Source: Myxococcales bacterium
GTDB taxonomy: Bacteria > Myxococcota_A > UBA9042 > UBA3505
Direction: 5' to 3'
Length of the DNA: 64,000 nucleotides
NCBI GenBank assembly: GCA_002728755.1
Contig: PBVT01000085.1
Span: forward strand, 124,001-188,000
Part shown: positions 36,694 through 45,612 of the stretch, in pieces
Position numbering within the stretch: the first letter of the stretch is position 1
Layout of the letters: each line of letters opens with the position of its first letter
The notes under the pieces: model-generated
Told to the model about the DNA's origin: nothing
The model's input: the letters and a program-made list of their open reading frames with translations, nothing else
Databases searched by the model: none
Program-made: the position numbers and the translations under genes

Positions 36694-38547
36694 ATGAGAT
36701 CCGGATCAAACACGTATTACGTTAAGATTTCGGCGGCCTGGACTCTTGCTTTAATTGTATTGTTCACTCAAGGGCGCGCGAATGCGAGAGAGGCCTACGT
36801 CTGGGAAGATGTTTCCCTGGGCCTGGTAACAAAAGATTTAACGGCTGTCTCTATTCTTCCCAATGATCCGAATGTGGTGTTGGTTGGTGGCTCGGGAGCG
36901 GTCTTTCGTACCAACGATGCAGGAGATAGTTGGCGGCTTGTTCTTCGAGTCGGGCGGGGTGTGACGGAGGCTGATGATTCGACACAGCCGGAAGAGAAAT
37001 CCACAGAAGAAGAGGACTTTGAGGAGGCGGCGGAACGTATCTTCAATCAATTACGACAGGAGATTGAAGATCGCTACGGCTCGTCCTACGCGGAGTCTAT
37101 TGAGTCGGAACTTCGAAGTGATGCGGAGCAGCAGGCCCGTGAAGAAGTACGGGCCATCGGGGCGGACTCCAAGGAAAAGGCACGTCAGCGACAGGGGCTC
37201 ACCGCGGAAGCTTCGGACCGTCGTATTCGTCGAATACGGACCTTTGCGGACCTGGCTGGAGTGGTGTTGATCTGTACGGAGGGAGGGCTTTTCCATTCCA
37301 TCGATGCGGGGCATACATTCCGTCGAGTGTCTCTAGGGCTTGGAGCTGGGCGACGCGTTGTGAATGACGTATTGGCTCTAGGGGACGGCACATTGGTTGT
37401 TGGAACGGCAATAGGTGTTGTCATACGGTCGCCGGATGGCCGAACCCAGCGAAGTCGACTTCCCCGGAGCGCGGGCGCGGTGCGAGTGGTGCAATACCAC
37501 CAACCGTCGGGACGTGTCCTGATCGGTACGGATGACGGTATCTGGGCGAGTGAAGATGCGGGATTATCGTTTCGGCGCATGGTCGCCCCGACGGGAAAAA
37601 AGGTCCGCCAAATCAATGATCTTATTTTCTTGCCCCATTTGCCCGATATGGTGTTGGGAGCTACCGACGATGGCTTATTGCGCAGCCGTGATGGAGGCCG
37701 AAGCTTTCAGCAGACCTGGTTGCCGGCTCTTGGCCAAGGAGCAATTCGACAATTTGGGGCTGTGGCGCAGCGTCAGGAGATCCACCTGGTGACACCTCTT
37801 GGGGTGTTTCAGAGCCAAGATGGCGGGATCTCGCTCGTGGAAATCGAAGCCGGATTGACCGACCGTGATGTGCGGGCCGTGAGTGCGGCATTACACGGTG
37901 AGAGACTGCTCCTATGGATAGCGACCCATAGCGGTGTTTTCCGTTACGTACCACGTTCGGAAGTGAAGATGTCGCGACGCATCTGGCGTGTCTTTGAGGC
38001 GTTCCAGATGGAGGAGCCTTCGTTAAACGAGGTTTTGGAGTTGGCGACCGATCGAGCCCATATGAATTCGTCTGCACCAGAGGACTTTGCTCGAAAGATT
38101 CGACTGGCCAGCCTTGGCCCACGGGTTCGATTCGAGCATGATCGAGCCTACGAGAGAAATGTAAACCAGTTGACCCCATTTGATCCTTTCAACCCAGCGT
38201 TGGGTCAGACGATAACGGTGGTTCCTGGAGTTACCGACACTCGTTTCACGGTGTACATCGACCTGGAAAACTATCTCTTCTCCCATCAGGAGATGCTGGT
38301 GCAGGAATATAACGATCGCCTTATCAAGCGTCGCCGGCGCTACCGCACACGAGTGATTCGGCTATTCCTCTCTCGTCGTGCATTGATGCTGAATCTTCTG
38401 GGCGGCCGCCCTAGAGGTAAGGCTATGAATAGGCGTATTCAACGCCTGGCTGCGATAACGGCGATCCTGGACGGATTGACCGGATACAAACTGGATTGGG
38501 CGGATCCGGTAAAACTTCTTTCGACCCTGCACGGAGGTAAAAGCTGA
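36694..38547 (+). CDS. Exported Ycf48/BNR-repeat protein with acidic insert and a C-terminal domain shared with the next gene
   Basis: 617 residues from ATG 36694, which yields a signal peptide ending FTQGRANA. BNR/sialidase-type repeats are visible (AVFRTNDAGDSWRL, GLFHSIDAGHTFRRV, GIWASEDAGLSFRRM, GLLRSRDGGRSFQQ), as in Ycf48-like propellers. A highly charged helical insert (about 88-170; EEKSTEEEDFEEAAERIF) interrupts blade one. The last 95 residues (from about 523) align without gaps to residues 144 onwards of the downstream protein (DLxxxxF, FxxRRxLxxxL, LTxxLDxLTG). No sialidase catalytic residues were identified. It is divergent from the polysaccharide cluster. Confidence 0.82.
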   Translation: MRSGSNTYYVKISAAWTLALIVLFTQGRANAREAYVWEDVSLGLVTKDLTAVSILPNDPNVVLVGGSGAVFRTNDAGDSWRLVLRVGRGVTEADDSTQPEEKSTEEEDFEEAAERIFNQLRQEIEDRYGSSYAESIESELRSDAEQQAREEVRAIGADSKEKARQRQGLTAEASDRRIRRIRTFADLAGVVLICTEGGLFHSIDAGHTFRRVSLGLGAGRRVVNDVLALGDGTLVVGTAIGVVIRSPDGRTQRSRLPRSAGAVRVVQYHQPSGRVLIGTDDGIWASEDAGLSFRRMVAPTGKKVRQINDLIFLPHLPDMVLGATDDGLLRSRDGGRSFQQTWLPALGQGAIRQFGAVAQRQEIHLVTPLGVFQSQDGGISLVEIEAGLTDRDVRAVSAALHGERLLLWIATHSGVFRYVPRSEVKMSRRIWRVFEAFQMEEPSLNEVLELATDRAHMNSSAPEDFARKIRLASLGPRVRFEHDRAYERNVNQLTPFDPFNPALGQTITVVPGVTDTRFTVYIDLENYLFSHQEMLVQEYNDRLIKRRRRYRTRVIRLFLSRRALMLNLLGGRPRGKAMNRRIQRLAAITAILDGLTGYKLDWADPVKLLSTLHGGKS

Positions 38548-38550
38548 TCG

Positions 38551-38569
38551 GGTCCCATTGCAAGGGACC
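38551..38569 (+). other. Intergenic hairpin between the two domain-sharing genes
   Basis: GGTCCC and GGGACC pair perfectly (6 bp) around a 7-nt loop in the 43-bp gap after the stop at 38547. It is followed by GTTGATTGG, not a U-run, so it is more likely an mRNA-processing or translation-setting hairpin than a terminator. Confidence 0.35.
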
Positions 38570-38590
38570 GTTGATTGGTGAATACTGCTC

Positions 38591-39301
38591 ATGTGCAAAA
38601 TGAACTTCAGGTGTTTCATGTTTCATCCTCGCATAATTTCGTCTCTTTCAGGTTCGTTTCGATGGACGAGTGTACTTGTTCTCGCTGCGACTTTTGTTCT
38701 GAGTGGTTTCAGCATTGGTTTGGCACAAGATGCCGACCTTGAGAGCCAGTACCGAGGACTGATGGCTGATCAGTTTGGGCATGAACCCGATATTCGTACC
38801 GTGCAGCAGGATGCAATTCGTTACGCTGCTGCGGAGCCAGATCGTGCGCAATCATGGTTGAGCCGTTCGCGTATGGCCTATTTGGCACCCCGCCGGATTC
38901 AACTCCGCCTGGATAGGGACTTTCGTGATAACCGGAACGCGACGATGAAAGACCAGGAGGAGGTCAGCGGTCGAACCGATCTGGATGATGACGCCCTATG
39001 GCAGTTTCTGGTGGAGTGGGATCTAAGCCGACTGATATTCAACCCGGATAGTGTCCGTGCTGCAGCACAAGCGATGGATCTCGCGGAGCTCCGAGAGGAT
39101 GTCCTTAACGCGGTGACCAAAATCTATTTTGAGCGTCGTATCTTGCGTATGGAGCTTGCTACAAAGCCACCCAAAGACTTCTCTGTATTCGCGCGTAAAC
39201 GTCTTCGTGTGGATGAGTTGACGGCCGATCTCGACGCGTTGACCGGTGGTATGTTCAGTCAGCGAACCAAAAAGGCACCTGCCGCATCAAAGACGAAGTA
39301 G
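38591..39301 (+). CDS. Exported protein of unknown function with the WDLSRLIF/LTADLDALTGG domain
   Basis: 236 residues. An N-terminal signal (VLVLAATFVLSGFSIGLAQ) is followed by a helical, charged region (about 50-130) and then the C-terminal domain at 144-223: WDLSRLIFNPDSV, LREDVLNAVTKIYFERR and RVDELTADLDALTGG. Similar helical domains are known to me from Myxococcota hypothetical proteins, without a function. ATG 38591 has GGTGA upstream; an ATG at 38618 with AGGTG is an equally possible start. The same domain ends the upstream protein, so the pair probably works together in the envelope. It stops 2 bp before the convergent prfA end. Confidence 0.78.
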   Translation: MCKMNFRCFMFHPRIISSLSGSFRWTSVLVLAATFVLSGFSIGLAQDADLESQYRGLMADQFGHEPDIRTVQQDAIRYAAAEPDRAQSWLSRSRMAYLAPRRIQLRLDRDFRDNRNATMKDQEEVSGRTDLDDDALWQFLVEWDLSRLIFNPDSVRAAAQAMDLAELREDVLNAVTKIYFERRILRMELATKPPKDFSVFARKRLRVDELTADLDALTGGMFSQRTKKAPAASKTK

Positions 39302-39303
39302 AA

Positions 39304-40389
39304 TCAGCCTTCTTCTTCTGTTTCCGTGAGTCGACGGTTGCGCTCTTCCTGCTTCAAGCCGTCAAATACCTCGCTAAGGTCCCCCTCGATAATCGAATCA
39401 AGACTGCGTAGCGTGAGTCCAATTCGATGGTCAGTGACACGGTTTTGAGGGAAATTGTAGGTGCGAATACGCTCGGATCGGTCGCCCGTTCCTACCTGCG
39501 TTTTTCTTTCGGCAGCCCGCGCCTCAGCGACCTCTTCCTGGGCGTGCACCAATAGACGCGCACGAAGAATCTGCATTGCTCGGGCGCGGTTCTGGATCTG
39601 GCTTCGCTCGTCCTGACAGGAGACCACGATATTACTGGGCAGGTGTGTGATTCGAACGGCGGAATCGGTTGTATTGACGTGCTGTCCACCGGCCCCGGAG
39701 GAACGATAGACATCGATTCGTAGGTCCTTGTCGTGAACCTCAACGTCGACCTCTTCCGCCTCAGGTAGGACGGCCACGGTCACGGTGGATGTATGAATAC
39801 GTCCCTGTCGTTCCGTAACAGGGATACGTTGCACGCGATGAACGCCCGATTCGTATTTGAGATTACTGTAGACCTGGCTACCTTTGATCTCTGCGATCAC
39901 CTCTTTGAACCCCCCAAGCTCCGACGGGCTGGAGGAGAGGATCTGCGTCTTCCAGTTCTGGCCCTCTGCAAAGCGGAGGTACATTCGTAGCAAGTCGCCA
40001 GCGAATAACGAGGCTTCGTTTCCACCCGCACCCGCACGGATCTCCAAGATGATGTTCTTGTCGTCCAAGGGATCCCGCGGGAGCAATAGTTCCTCGAATT
40101 CTTCTTTGAGCGATTCCCGTTGTTGCTCCAGTTCTTCCAACTCTTCCTGGATCAATTCGCGCATCTCTTCTGACTCAGCGTCCTGAATCAGGCCGCGTGT
40201 GTCTTCAATTTCCTGGAGGGTCTTGGTGAGGCTACGCGCCAGGGTCAGCTTTGCTTGCAAGTCTCGATGTTCGCGGCCGATCTCTGCCATGCGCTTGGGG
40301 TCGCCCAATACGCTGGGGTTGGCCAGCATTTCATTCACTTCAGCAGAGCGATGCTCCAACTCCGCGAGACGTTGCGAGAGTTCTGTCAT
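39304..40389 (-). CDS. prfA: Peptide chain release factor 1
   Basis: Recognises UAA and UAG in the ribosomal A site and triggers peptide release. 361 residues, the usual length. The anticodon-like tripeptide is PVT at 190-192 ([18 protein letters not shown]), the RF1 form as opposed to the SPF of RF2. The catalytic GGQ is at 234-236 ([17 protein letters not shown]). GAGGT precedes ATG 40389 by 9 nt. It follows rpmE on the same strand, a common bacterial neighbourhood, but the usual partner prmC, which methylates the GGQ glutamine, is not next to it. Confidence 0.97.
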   Translation of the reverse strand: MTELSQRLAELEHRSAEVNEMLANPSVLGDPKRMAEIGREHRDLQAKLTLARSLTKTLQEIEDTRGLIQDAESEEMRELIQEELEELEQQRESLKEEFEELLLPRDPLDDKNIILEIRAGAGGNEASLFAGDLLRMYLRFAEGQNWKTQILSSSPSELGGFKEVIAEIKGSQVYSNLKYESGVHRVQRIPVTERQGRIHTSTVTVAVLPEAEEVDVEVHDKDLRIDVYRSSGAGGQHVNTTDSAVRITHLPSNIVVSCQDERSQIQNRARAMQILRARLLVHAQEEVAEARAAERKTQVGTGDRSERIRTYNFPQNRVTDHRIGLTLRSLDSIIEGDLSEVFDGLKQEERNRRLTETEEEG

Positions 40390-40413
40390 TTCGTTGCCAC
40401 CTCGTATCGGCGC

Positions 40414-40443
40414 ATTCTACGCCGTCAAGCGGCAGTGGTTCAA
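40414..40443 (-). promoter_or_regulatory. Candidate promoter of prfA
   Basis: On the minus strand TTGAAC (40443-40438) and TAGAAT (40419-40414) are separated by 18 bp, with the start inferred near 40407. This leaves a short leader of about 18 nt that contains the GAGGT site, so prfA could be transcribed separately from rpmE. Confidence 0.42.
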
Positions 40444-40478
40444 CCGGGTTGCTGGAAAGAAACGCGTTGGAGCGTAAC

Positions 40479-40736
40479 TTATGCCTGCTTGTCGAACTTG
40501 GCGTACTTTTTCTTGAACCGCTCGATACGGCCTTCGGTATCAACGAGACGCGCTCCACCACCCGTAAATATGGGATGACTGAACGACGTGATATCGCATT
40601 TGATCACGAAGTGAGGCACACCGTCGATGTCGCGAGTCTCCTCGCTCTTGAGCGTAGATCGGGTAACGATCTCGTCTTGCGTGGATACGTCGACAAAGAC
40701 AACATGGTTATATTCGGGGTGTATTCCGTCCTTCAT
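40479..40736 (-). CDS. rpmE2: 50S ribosomal protein L31, cysteine-free (type B)
   Basis: 85 residues: MKDGIHPEYNHVVFVDVSTQ, the SHPIFTGG block and VDTEGRIERFKKKYAKF are characteristic of L31. There is no Cys, so it is the zinc-independent form, which in many bacteria is made under zinc starvation in place of the CxxC form. The insert between strands (RSTLKSEETRDIDGV) is typical of type B. I see no clear Zur box upstream, so zinc control is unproven here. AGGAG 7 nt before the ATG supports the start. It precedes prfA by 89 bp. Confidence 0.94.
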   Translation of the reverse strand: MKDGIHPEYNHVVFVDVSTQDEIVTRSTLKSEETRDIDGVPHFVIKCDITSFSHPIFTGGGARLVDTEGRIERFKKKYAKFDKQA

Positions 40737-40887
40737 GAGGCGCTCCTACAGTACTCAACAGGCGCGGTGATCTACCTGATGAACGCACGCTTGGCAAGCC
40801 TTTACGTCAATTTCCCCCGAAATATGGGAGTGTAGGGAAGCTTCAACGACGAATAGGCAACCCATTCCTTGCCCCGAATTTCTGAAG

Positions 40888-42453
40888 TTAACTGCCCTGT
40901 CCCGACCGCGTTCGGCTGTTCTTTCCTCGTTTTCGTCGGGTCGATTGCACGGGGGCATTCGCTTCCATTTCTTCGTCGGTTCGAACGGAATCTGCGATCA
41001 AAGACAAACCGGTGGGAGGAGAGATTCGACGCTCCAATGCAAGAAGCGGGGGGCTGATTCGTTCGTAGATTCGGAGCATACCGGCGGAAAGATGATCGCG
41101 CTTAAGCAACCTGGCGTTCACCCACCAGCCGGGGACACCGAGGGTGTTGAAGTAGAATGTCCTGCGTGTGTCGAACCCTTCTTCGACGAGAAGCGCTTCC
41201 AATTCTGTTTTTGTGTACCGACGGAAATGACCAATCTTTTTGTCGAAGGGGCCGTACAGCCACATCCCCTGGGGAACCAGTAGAATGAGCCGTCCTCCCG
41301 GTTTCAGATGCTTCCGCATATTCTGGAGGGCAGCTCTATGGTCCTCTACGTGCTCCAACACGTTGACACATACGATGGTGTCGAAGGTCTGCTCGCCCGG
41401 GTACGGATCTTCCAGGTTCCAGGTATGAACGTCTAGATTTCCCCGATCTCCGAATCGCGCCTTCAGGCGTTCAAGGGCGGCTTCGTTTATATCTGTAGCT
41501 ACCACATCTCCATGTCGGAGGAGAAAGGCGGTCATATTGCCAGTGCCTGATCCGACTTCCAGTATCGATTCGCCCAGCATGGGCTTAAACACCTGGTACA
41601 TATGATTCGTCAGACTGGTGACTCCGGCGAGATCTTCCAACGCTTCATGTTGCTCGTTGCCTTCTTTTAAGGCTCGGCCTGGGAGCAAGCCGTATCGGAG
41701 AATCTGCCCAACAGCGATGATGCCATGCCACCACCGAACCTTTTTTCCATCTACGTAGGAGCGCCCGGAATAGGAGATGGGGACTTCGTACATTCGTAGA
41801 TTCAGTCGTGCCAGTTTCGCGGTCACTTCCACTTCGAAGCCAAACCCGTCGGCCTGCAGGTTGAGTGCGGTGATGATCTCTGACCGGAAGGCTTTATAGC
41901 CAGTCTCTACATCGGTCAGGTTCACATTGGTGATCAGATTGGACAAGGTCGATAACAGGCGGTTTCCCACGGAATGCCAGTAGTAGAGAACTCGCCGCGT
42001 AGAACCCTGAAAACGGCTCCCATAGACCACATCGGCTTGCCCTTGTGTGATGGGTGAGAGAAGCCCCATATAGTCGTTTGGATCGTATTCAAGATCGGCA
42101 TCCTGAATCAATGTGACGGCACCCGTTACATGTTCGAGTGCGGTTCGAATCGCGGCGGATTTACCCAGATTCCGGGGATGCTGAAGGACGCGAACCGATA
42201 CCGTTTTCAAAAGTGATGGCGCAGGGAACTGCCCCATATGCTCGAATTCTGGCCGTAATGCACTGCTAAGATCGGCAGCGATGCTCTCGAGCAATGAACC
42301 CGTTCCATCATCGGACCCGTCGTCTACCACAATGATCTCCCGGTCCTGCATGGGGATCGGGGCAAGCACTACACGAGCGAGCAGGGTTCGGATCGTTCCT
42401 CGTTCATTGAAGACGGGGACGATGATTGAGAGCCGGTTGGAATCGAACGTCAT
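40888..42453 (-). CDS. Fused glycosyltransferase 2 and SAM-dependent methyltransferase
   Basis: 521 residues. Residues 7-240 are a GT2 domain (LSIIVPVFNERGTIRTLL, VVDDGSDDG, the DxD in IQDADLEYDPNDY, DVETGYKAF) close to polyprenyl-phosphate glycosyltransferases. Residues about 290-440 are a class I methyltransferase with motif I LEVGSGTGN (298-306) and DTIVCVNVLEHVEDH, close to UbiG-like enzymes. The last 35 residues are basic and likely disordered (RRKRGKNSRTRSGQGS). Such a fusion suggests that a sugar is attached to a lipid carrier and the same product, or a neighbour, is methylated. It lies 108 bp downstream of the membrane glycosyltransferase gene on the same strand. Confidence 0.9.
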   Translation of the reverse strand: MTFDSNRLSIIVPVFNERGTIRTLLARVVLAPIPMQDREIIVVDDGSDDGTGSLLESIAADLSSALRPEFEHMGQFPAPSLLKTVSVRVLQHPRNLGKSAAIRTALEHVTGAVTLIQDADLEYDPNDYMGLLSPITQGQADVVYGSRFQGSTRRVLYYWHSVGNRLLSTLSNLITNVNLTDVETGYKAFRSEIITALNLQADGFGFEVEVTAKLARLNLRMYEVPISYSGRSYVDGKKVRWWHGIIAVGQILRYGLLPGRALKEGNEQHEALEDLAGVTSLTNHMYQVFKPMLGESILEVGSGTGNMTAFLLRHGDVVATDINEAALERLKARFGDRGNLDVHTWNLEDPYPGEQTFDTIVCVNVLEHVEDHRAALQNMRKHLKPGGRLILLVPQGMWLYGPFDKKIGHFRRYTKTELEALLVEEGFDTRRTFYFNTLGVPGWWVNARLLKRDHLSAGMLRIYERISPPLLALERRISPPTGLSLIADSVRTDEEMEANAPVQSTRRKRGKNSRTRSGQGS

Positions 42454-42561
42454 ACTTTGGGTCCGTTGTGTATCTTTGTTCGGATCAACAGTAGAAAGCT
42501 ATAGCTGTTTCCTGGGGGTGGTGCCAAAGGGAAAGTCATTCGGGGCAGGCGATACAAAGGG

Positions 42562-44043
42562 TTATCGGCAGCTGGTGAGTTCAACCATTATAACCTGGTT
42601 ATGTGCGTTCGGTTGCTCCTTGGCAATTTCTTGGAGCACACAACGCTTATCGAGTAAGTCGATCAGCTCCAGATTCCGTTCTGAGATCTGCCGCCAGAAT
42701 GCAGACTCTGTTCGCTGTAATACGACGAGAACGATGCGAGGGCAGGTTCTTGGAAGTTCGTTTACAATAGCCTGTAAGGCCTGGTCCCTTCCGTTCTCTG
42801 TCCGAGGGTCCAGAGACACCGAACGGCCAAGATCATCCACATATTGAGGGATAACCCCTTTGGTGCCGACGACACAGCTGTCGGCTGGAACCGCCTGCTC
42901 GATCAGATGACGAATCTTCAGGCGCTTGTCTGCCCAGGATGCGTGCACTGGATGTACTGCGAATACGACAGTGAGTATACCGGCGACAAGAATTCCGGGG
43001 AGGACACGCCCGGATTGAACCATGCTCCATAGACGAGGGAACGTCCTTGGAACGGTCTCTGCCATGGCTAAAGCGAAAAGAGGTAAAAGGATTATCAGAA
43101 AGCGGGGCGTCACGATCAGTCGGGTAACGCCGGAGCTTTCGGTGCCGGCATATTCATAGAATGTGAAGAACAGCAGGACTCCGAATACGGTGGCGAGCAC
43201 TTCAGGTCGTCGGGGACCTCGGTAGCGCAATGCGAACCAGAGGCCGCCGGGAACCATGACGAGTAGCGCGAGTAGATACATCATCAAGTTGTCAGCTATG
43301 GAGCCTACTCCGAAGCCGTAGATGAACCCGGTCTCACGCATATTGATGGGATCACCAAAGACGAGATCCACGGCCCACATTCGTATGCCGGTCCCAATCA
43401 GACCCCCAAGGATGAGCCAGATCACCGTTCGATCGCGTCGAACCAGACTCCCGAGGAAGAGTGGAATGAAGACGAGCGCGTTGGTTTCTCGCAACAACAG
43501 AGAGAGCCCGGCCAGGAATCCAGCGAGCAGGCTCCTTGTCCGACAGTTTCCTGCACCGGAGAAAAAGGCCCATAGACCCACGGCAGCGAATGCCATGGAC
43601 GGCACATCACTCATGGCTGCTCGACCGAGGACGAGACTGGGTGGGTAACATAGGAGTACCAGCGACCAAAGAGGGGCATAGCCGAGATGACGCAATAGAA
43701 GGCTCGTAAAGCCCACCGCCAGCCAAAGGCATAGAAGAGGTAGAAGAAAGGCCGCATGAGGACCGCCGGCCTGTACGAATGGTGCCATGAGCGCGGCCGT
43801 ACCCGGCGGCTTATCCGCCGGCCGGGCTTTATAGGTGCTCCCTTCGGGGCTTAAGGTCTGTACGTGAGTGTTCCCTTCAGCAAAAGATGCTGCCTGGCGG
43901 AGATATTTGGCTTCATCCCGTATTCCTGGACCGGCCGGAAACCATACAAAAAATGCGCATGTGTAGGTCAGAAGGGCCACGATCACGAGGCCGAACTTTG
44001 AGAAAGAATACCAGGGCCCGGAATCTTGGTGTGAAAAACTCAA
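42562..44043 (-). CDS. Polytopic membrane glycosyltransferase (GT39/ArnT-like)
   Basis: 493 residues with about ten membrane helices. After the first helix comes a periplasmic loop with [20 protein letters not shown], where the Asp-Glu pair fits the acidic catalytic residues of GT-C enzymes that use polyprenyl-phosphate sugars. The C-terminal 130 residues form a soluble periplasmic domain ([19 protein letters not shown]). It probably uses a lipid-linked sugar, possibly made by the GT2 fusion encoded downstream. Its ATG overlaps the ruvB stop by 4 bp, so it is transcribed with the nucleoside-salvage/ruvB operon. Confidence 0.82.
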   Translation of the reverse strand: MSFSHQDSGPWYSFSKFGLVIVALLTYTCAFFVWFPAGPGIRDEAKYLRQAASFAEGNTHVQTLSPEGSTYKARPADKPPGTAALMAPFVQAGGPHAAFLLPLLCLWLAVGFTSLLLRHLGYAPLWSLVLLCYPPSLVLGRAAMSDVPSMAFAAVGLWAFFSGAGNCRTRSLLAGFLAGLSLLLRETNALVFIPLFLGSLVRRDRTVIWLILGGLIGTGIRMWAVDLVFGDPINMRETGFIYGFGVGSIADNLMMYLLALLVMVPGGLWFALRYRGPRRPEVLATVFGVLLFFTFYEYAGTESSGVTRLIVTPRFLIILLPLFALAMAETVPRTFPRLWSMVQSGRVLPGILVAGILTVVFAVHPVHASWADKRLKIRHLIEQAVPADSCVVGTKGVIPQYVDDLGRSVSLDPRTENGRDQALQAIVNELPRTCPRIVLVVLQRTESAFWRQISERNLELIDLLDKRCVLQEIAKEQPNAHNQVIMVELTSCR

Positions 44044-45086
44044 TCCTCGAAGAGCGGATTCTGTTTTTGGATATATTGGCTGGGCGGAGAAACACCCAGG
44101 TGCTCGAAGGCGGCAGGGGTTGCCATTCGACCGCGTGCCGTTCGTTGAATGAAGCCCTGCTGGAGCAGATAGGGTTCGTGTACGTCTTCTAGCGTATTCG
44201 ATTCTTCGCTCAAGGAGGCTGCCAGGGTATCGACTCCCACTGGCCCTCCATTAAACTTATGGCAAAGGGCTTCCATATATCGTCGGTCCATTGTGTCGAG
44301 ACCAGCCTTGTCGACATCCATCCGATCGAGCGCATCTTCGGCTAATTTCAGGGTGATCTCAGCGGTTCCGGATACCTGTGCGAAATCTCGAACCCGTCGA
44401 AGAAGCCTGTTTACGATACGAGGGGTTCCTCGACCGCGCTGTGCAAGGGCCATGGCACCATCGGGAGTGATCGCAATACCCAGGATTCCAGCGGATCGAG
44501 TCAAGATATGAACCAGCTCTTCCACGCTATAATAATCCAGATGAAAGACCATTCCGAAGCGATCTCGTAATGGGGATGTTAACAGCCCTGCCCGGGTTGT
44601 TGCTCCGACGAGTGTGAATGGATTGAGCCCCAGTGTGACGGTTCGTGCGTGGGGACCGTCTCCGAGCACAATGTCGTAGCGATAGTCTTCCATCGCGGGA
44701 TATAGATTTTCTTCTATTACCGATTGAAGGCGATGGATCTCGTCTATGAAGAGGATATCGCCTTCTGCCAGACCTGTAAGGATGCCAGCAAGATCACCCT
44801 TACGCTCCATGGCCGGCCCGCTGGTGGCGTGGATTCCTGACGACATTTCGGTGGCCAGGATTCGTGCCAGAGTCGTCTTTCCAAGGCCGGGCGGTCCTGT
44901 AAGCAGTATGTGGTCGAGGGACTCGTTTCGTTGCCGAGCCGCTTCTACATACACCTTCAGATTATCTGTCACGCGACTTTGGCCGACATATTCATCGAAC
45001 TGTCGAGGGCGAACCCCGACTTCGATGGCGTCATCTTCAAACATTCCCTCAGGATCGAGAGCTGGATTTCGAATGTCGTCGACCAT
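44040..45086 (-). CDS. ruvB: Holliday junction branch migration ATPase RuvB
   Basis: 348 residues from ATG 45086; an upstream in-frame ATG at 45134 would add 16 residues without a Shine-Dalgarno. AAA+ domain with Walker [10 protein letters not shown] (64-72), Walker [10 protein letters not shown], sensor regions [18 protein letters not shown], and the C-terminal winged helix ([37 protein letters not shown]). Together with RuvA it drives branch migration of Holliday junctions. ruvA and ruvC, frequent neighbours, are not in the window. It sits 82 bp downstream of cdd and overlaps the next gene by 4 bp. Confidence 0.96.
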   Translation of the reverse strand: MVDDIRNPALDPEGMFEDDAIEVGVRPRQFDEYVGQSRVTDNLKVYVEAARQRNESLDHILLTGPPGLGKTTLARILATEMSSGIHATSGPAMERKGDLAGILTGLAEGDILFIDEIHRLQSVIEENLYPAMEDYRYDIVLGDGPHARTVTLGLNPFTLVGATTRAGLLTSPLRDRFGMVFHLDYYSVEELVHILTRSAGILGIAITPDGAMALAQRGRGTPRIVNRLLRRVRDFAQVSGTAEITLKLAEDALDRMDVDKAGLDTMDRRYMEALCHKFNGGPVGVDTLAASLSEESNTLEDVHEPYLLQQGFIQRTARGRMATPAAFEHLGVSPPSQYIQKQNPLFED

Positions 45087-45168
45087 GCACTGAATCTCGC
45101 ACTCCCGGTGCGGACGGTCAACTGTTCCAATCATTCTCGAGGGCTATTTGACCTCTACGCCGGATTGG

Positions 45169-45612
45169 TCAGGGCCCGAGGTCGTCGGGTCCGAACCGAT
45201 CGGGAAGAAGCTCTGTCAGGAAAACTACTCGGTAATCTCCTTTGGAGTTTTTGAGAATAATCGGTAGTTCGTCTGCGAACTCCGCGAGTAGTTGTCGGCA
45301 CGCACCGCATGGGGCGACCAATCGGTCCGAACCGGTCACAATCACGATCGCCCGAAACTGCCGGTGCCCTGCTGTTATGGCTTTTCCTATTGCGGTTCGT
45401 TCCGCGCACGACCCCAGGGGAAAGCTGGCATTCTCAACATTTATACCCGTGTTGATATGGTCCGGATCACAGAGGATCGCGGCGGCTACAGGAAATTGCG
45501 AATACGGCGCATAGGCGTTTGGAAAGACCGCGTTTGCAGCTCGCACCAGGGCTTCAACATCGTCCGAACTGAGTCCCGGTACGGTCGGTGTTTTCGTGAT
45601 GTCATCAGACAT
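45169..45612 (-). CDS. cdd: Cytidine deaminase
   Basis: 147 residues, the homotetrameric class. Deaminates cytidine and deoxycytidine to uridine forms. The zinc site is Cys69, Cys102 and Cys105, with the proton-shuttle Glu71 (GSCAERTAIGKAI and PCGACRQLLAEF); the substrate loop NTGINVENASFP is also intact. Its start overlaps the end of the purine nucleoside phosphorylase gene by 8 bp, so the two are coupled. Last salvage gene before ruvB. Confidence 0.96.
   Translation of the reverse strand: MSDDITKTPTVPGLSSDDVEALVRAANAVFPNAYAPYSQFPVAAAILCDPDHINTGINVENASFPLGSCAERTAIGKAITAGHRQFRAIVIVTGSDRLVAPCGACRQLLAEFADELPIILKNSKGDYRVVFLTELLPDRFGPDDLGP

Noticed and set aside
40737..40887. Zur box upstream of the cysteine-free L31 gene
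   Set aside because: No AT-rich palindrome of the Zur type could be found; TTGCCA-17-TAGATC is only a poor promoter match.
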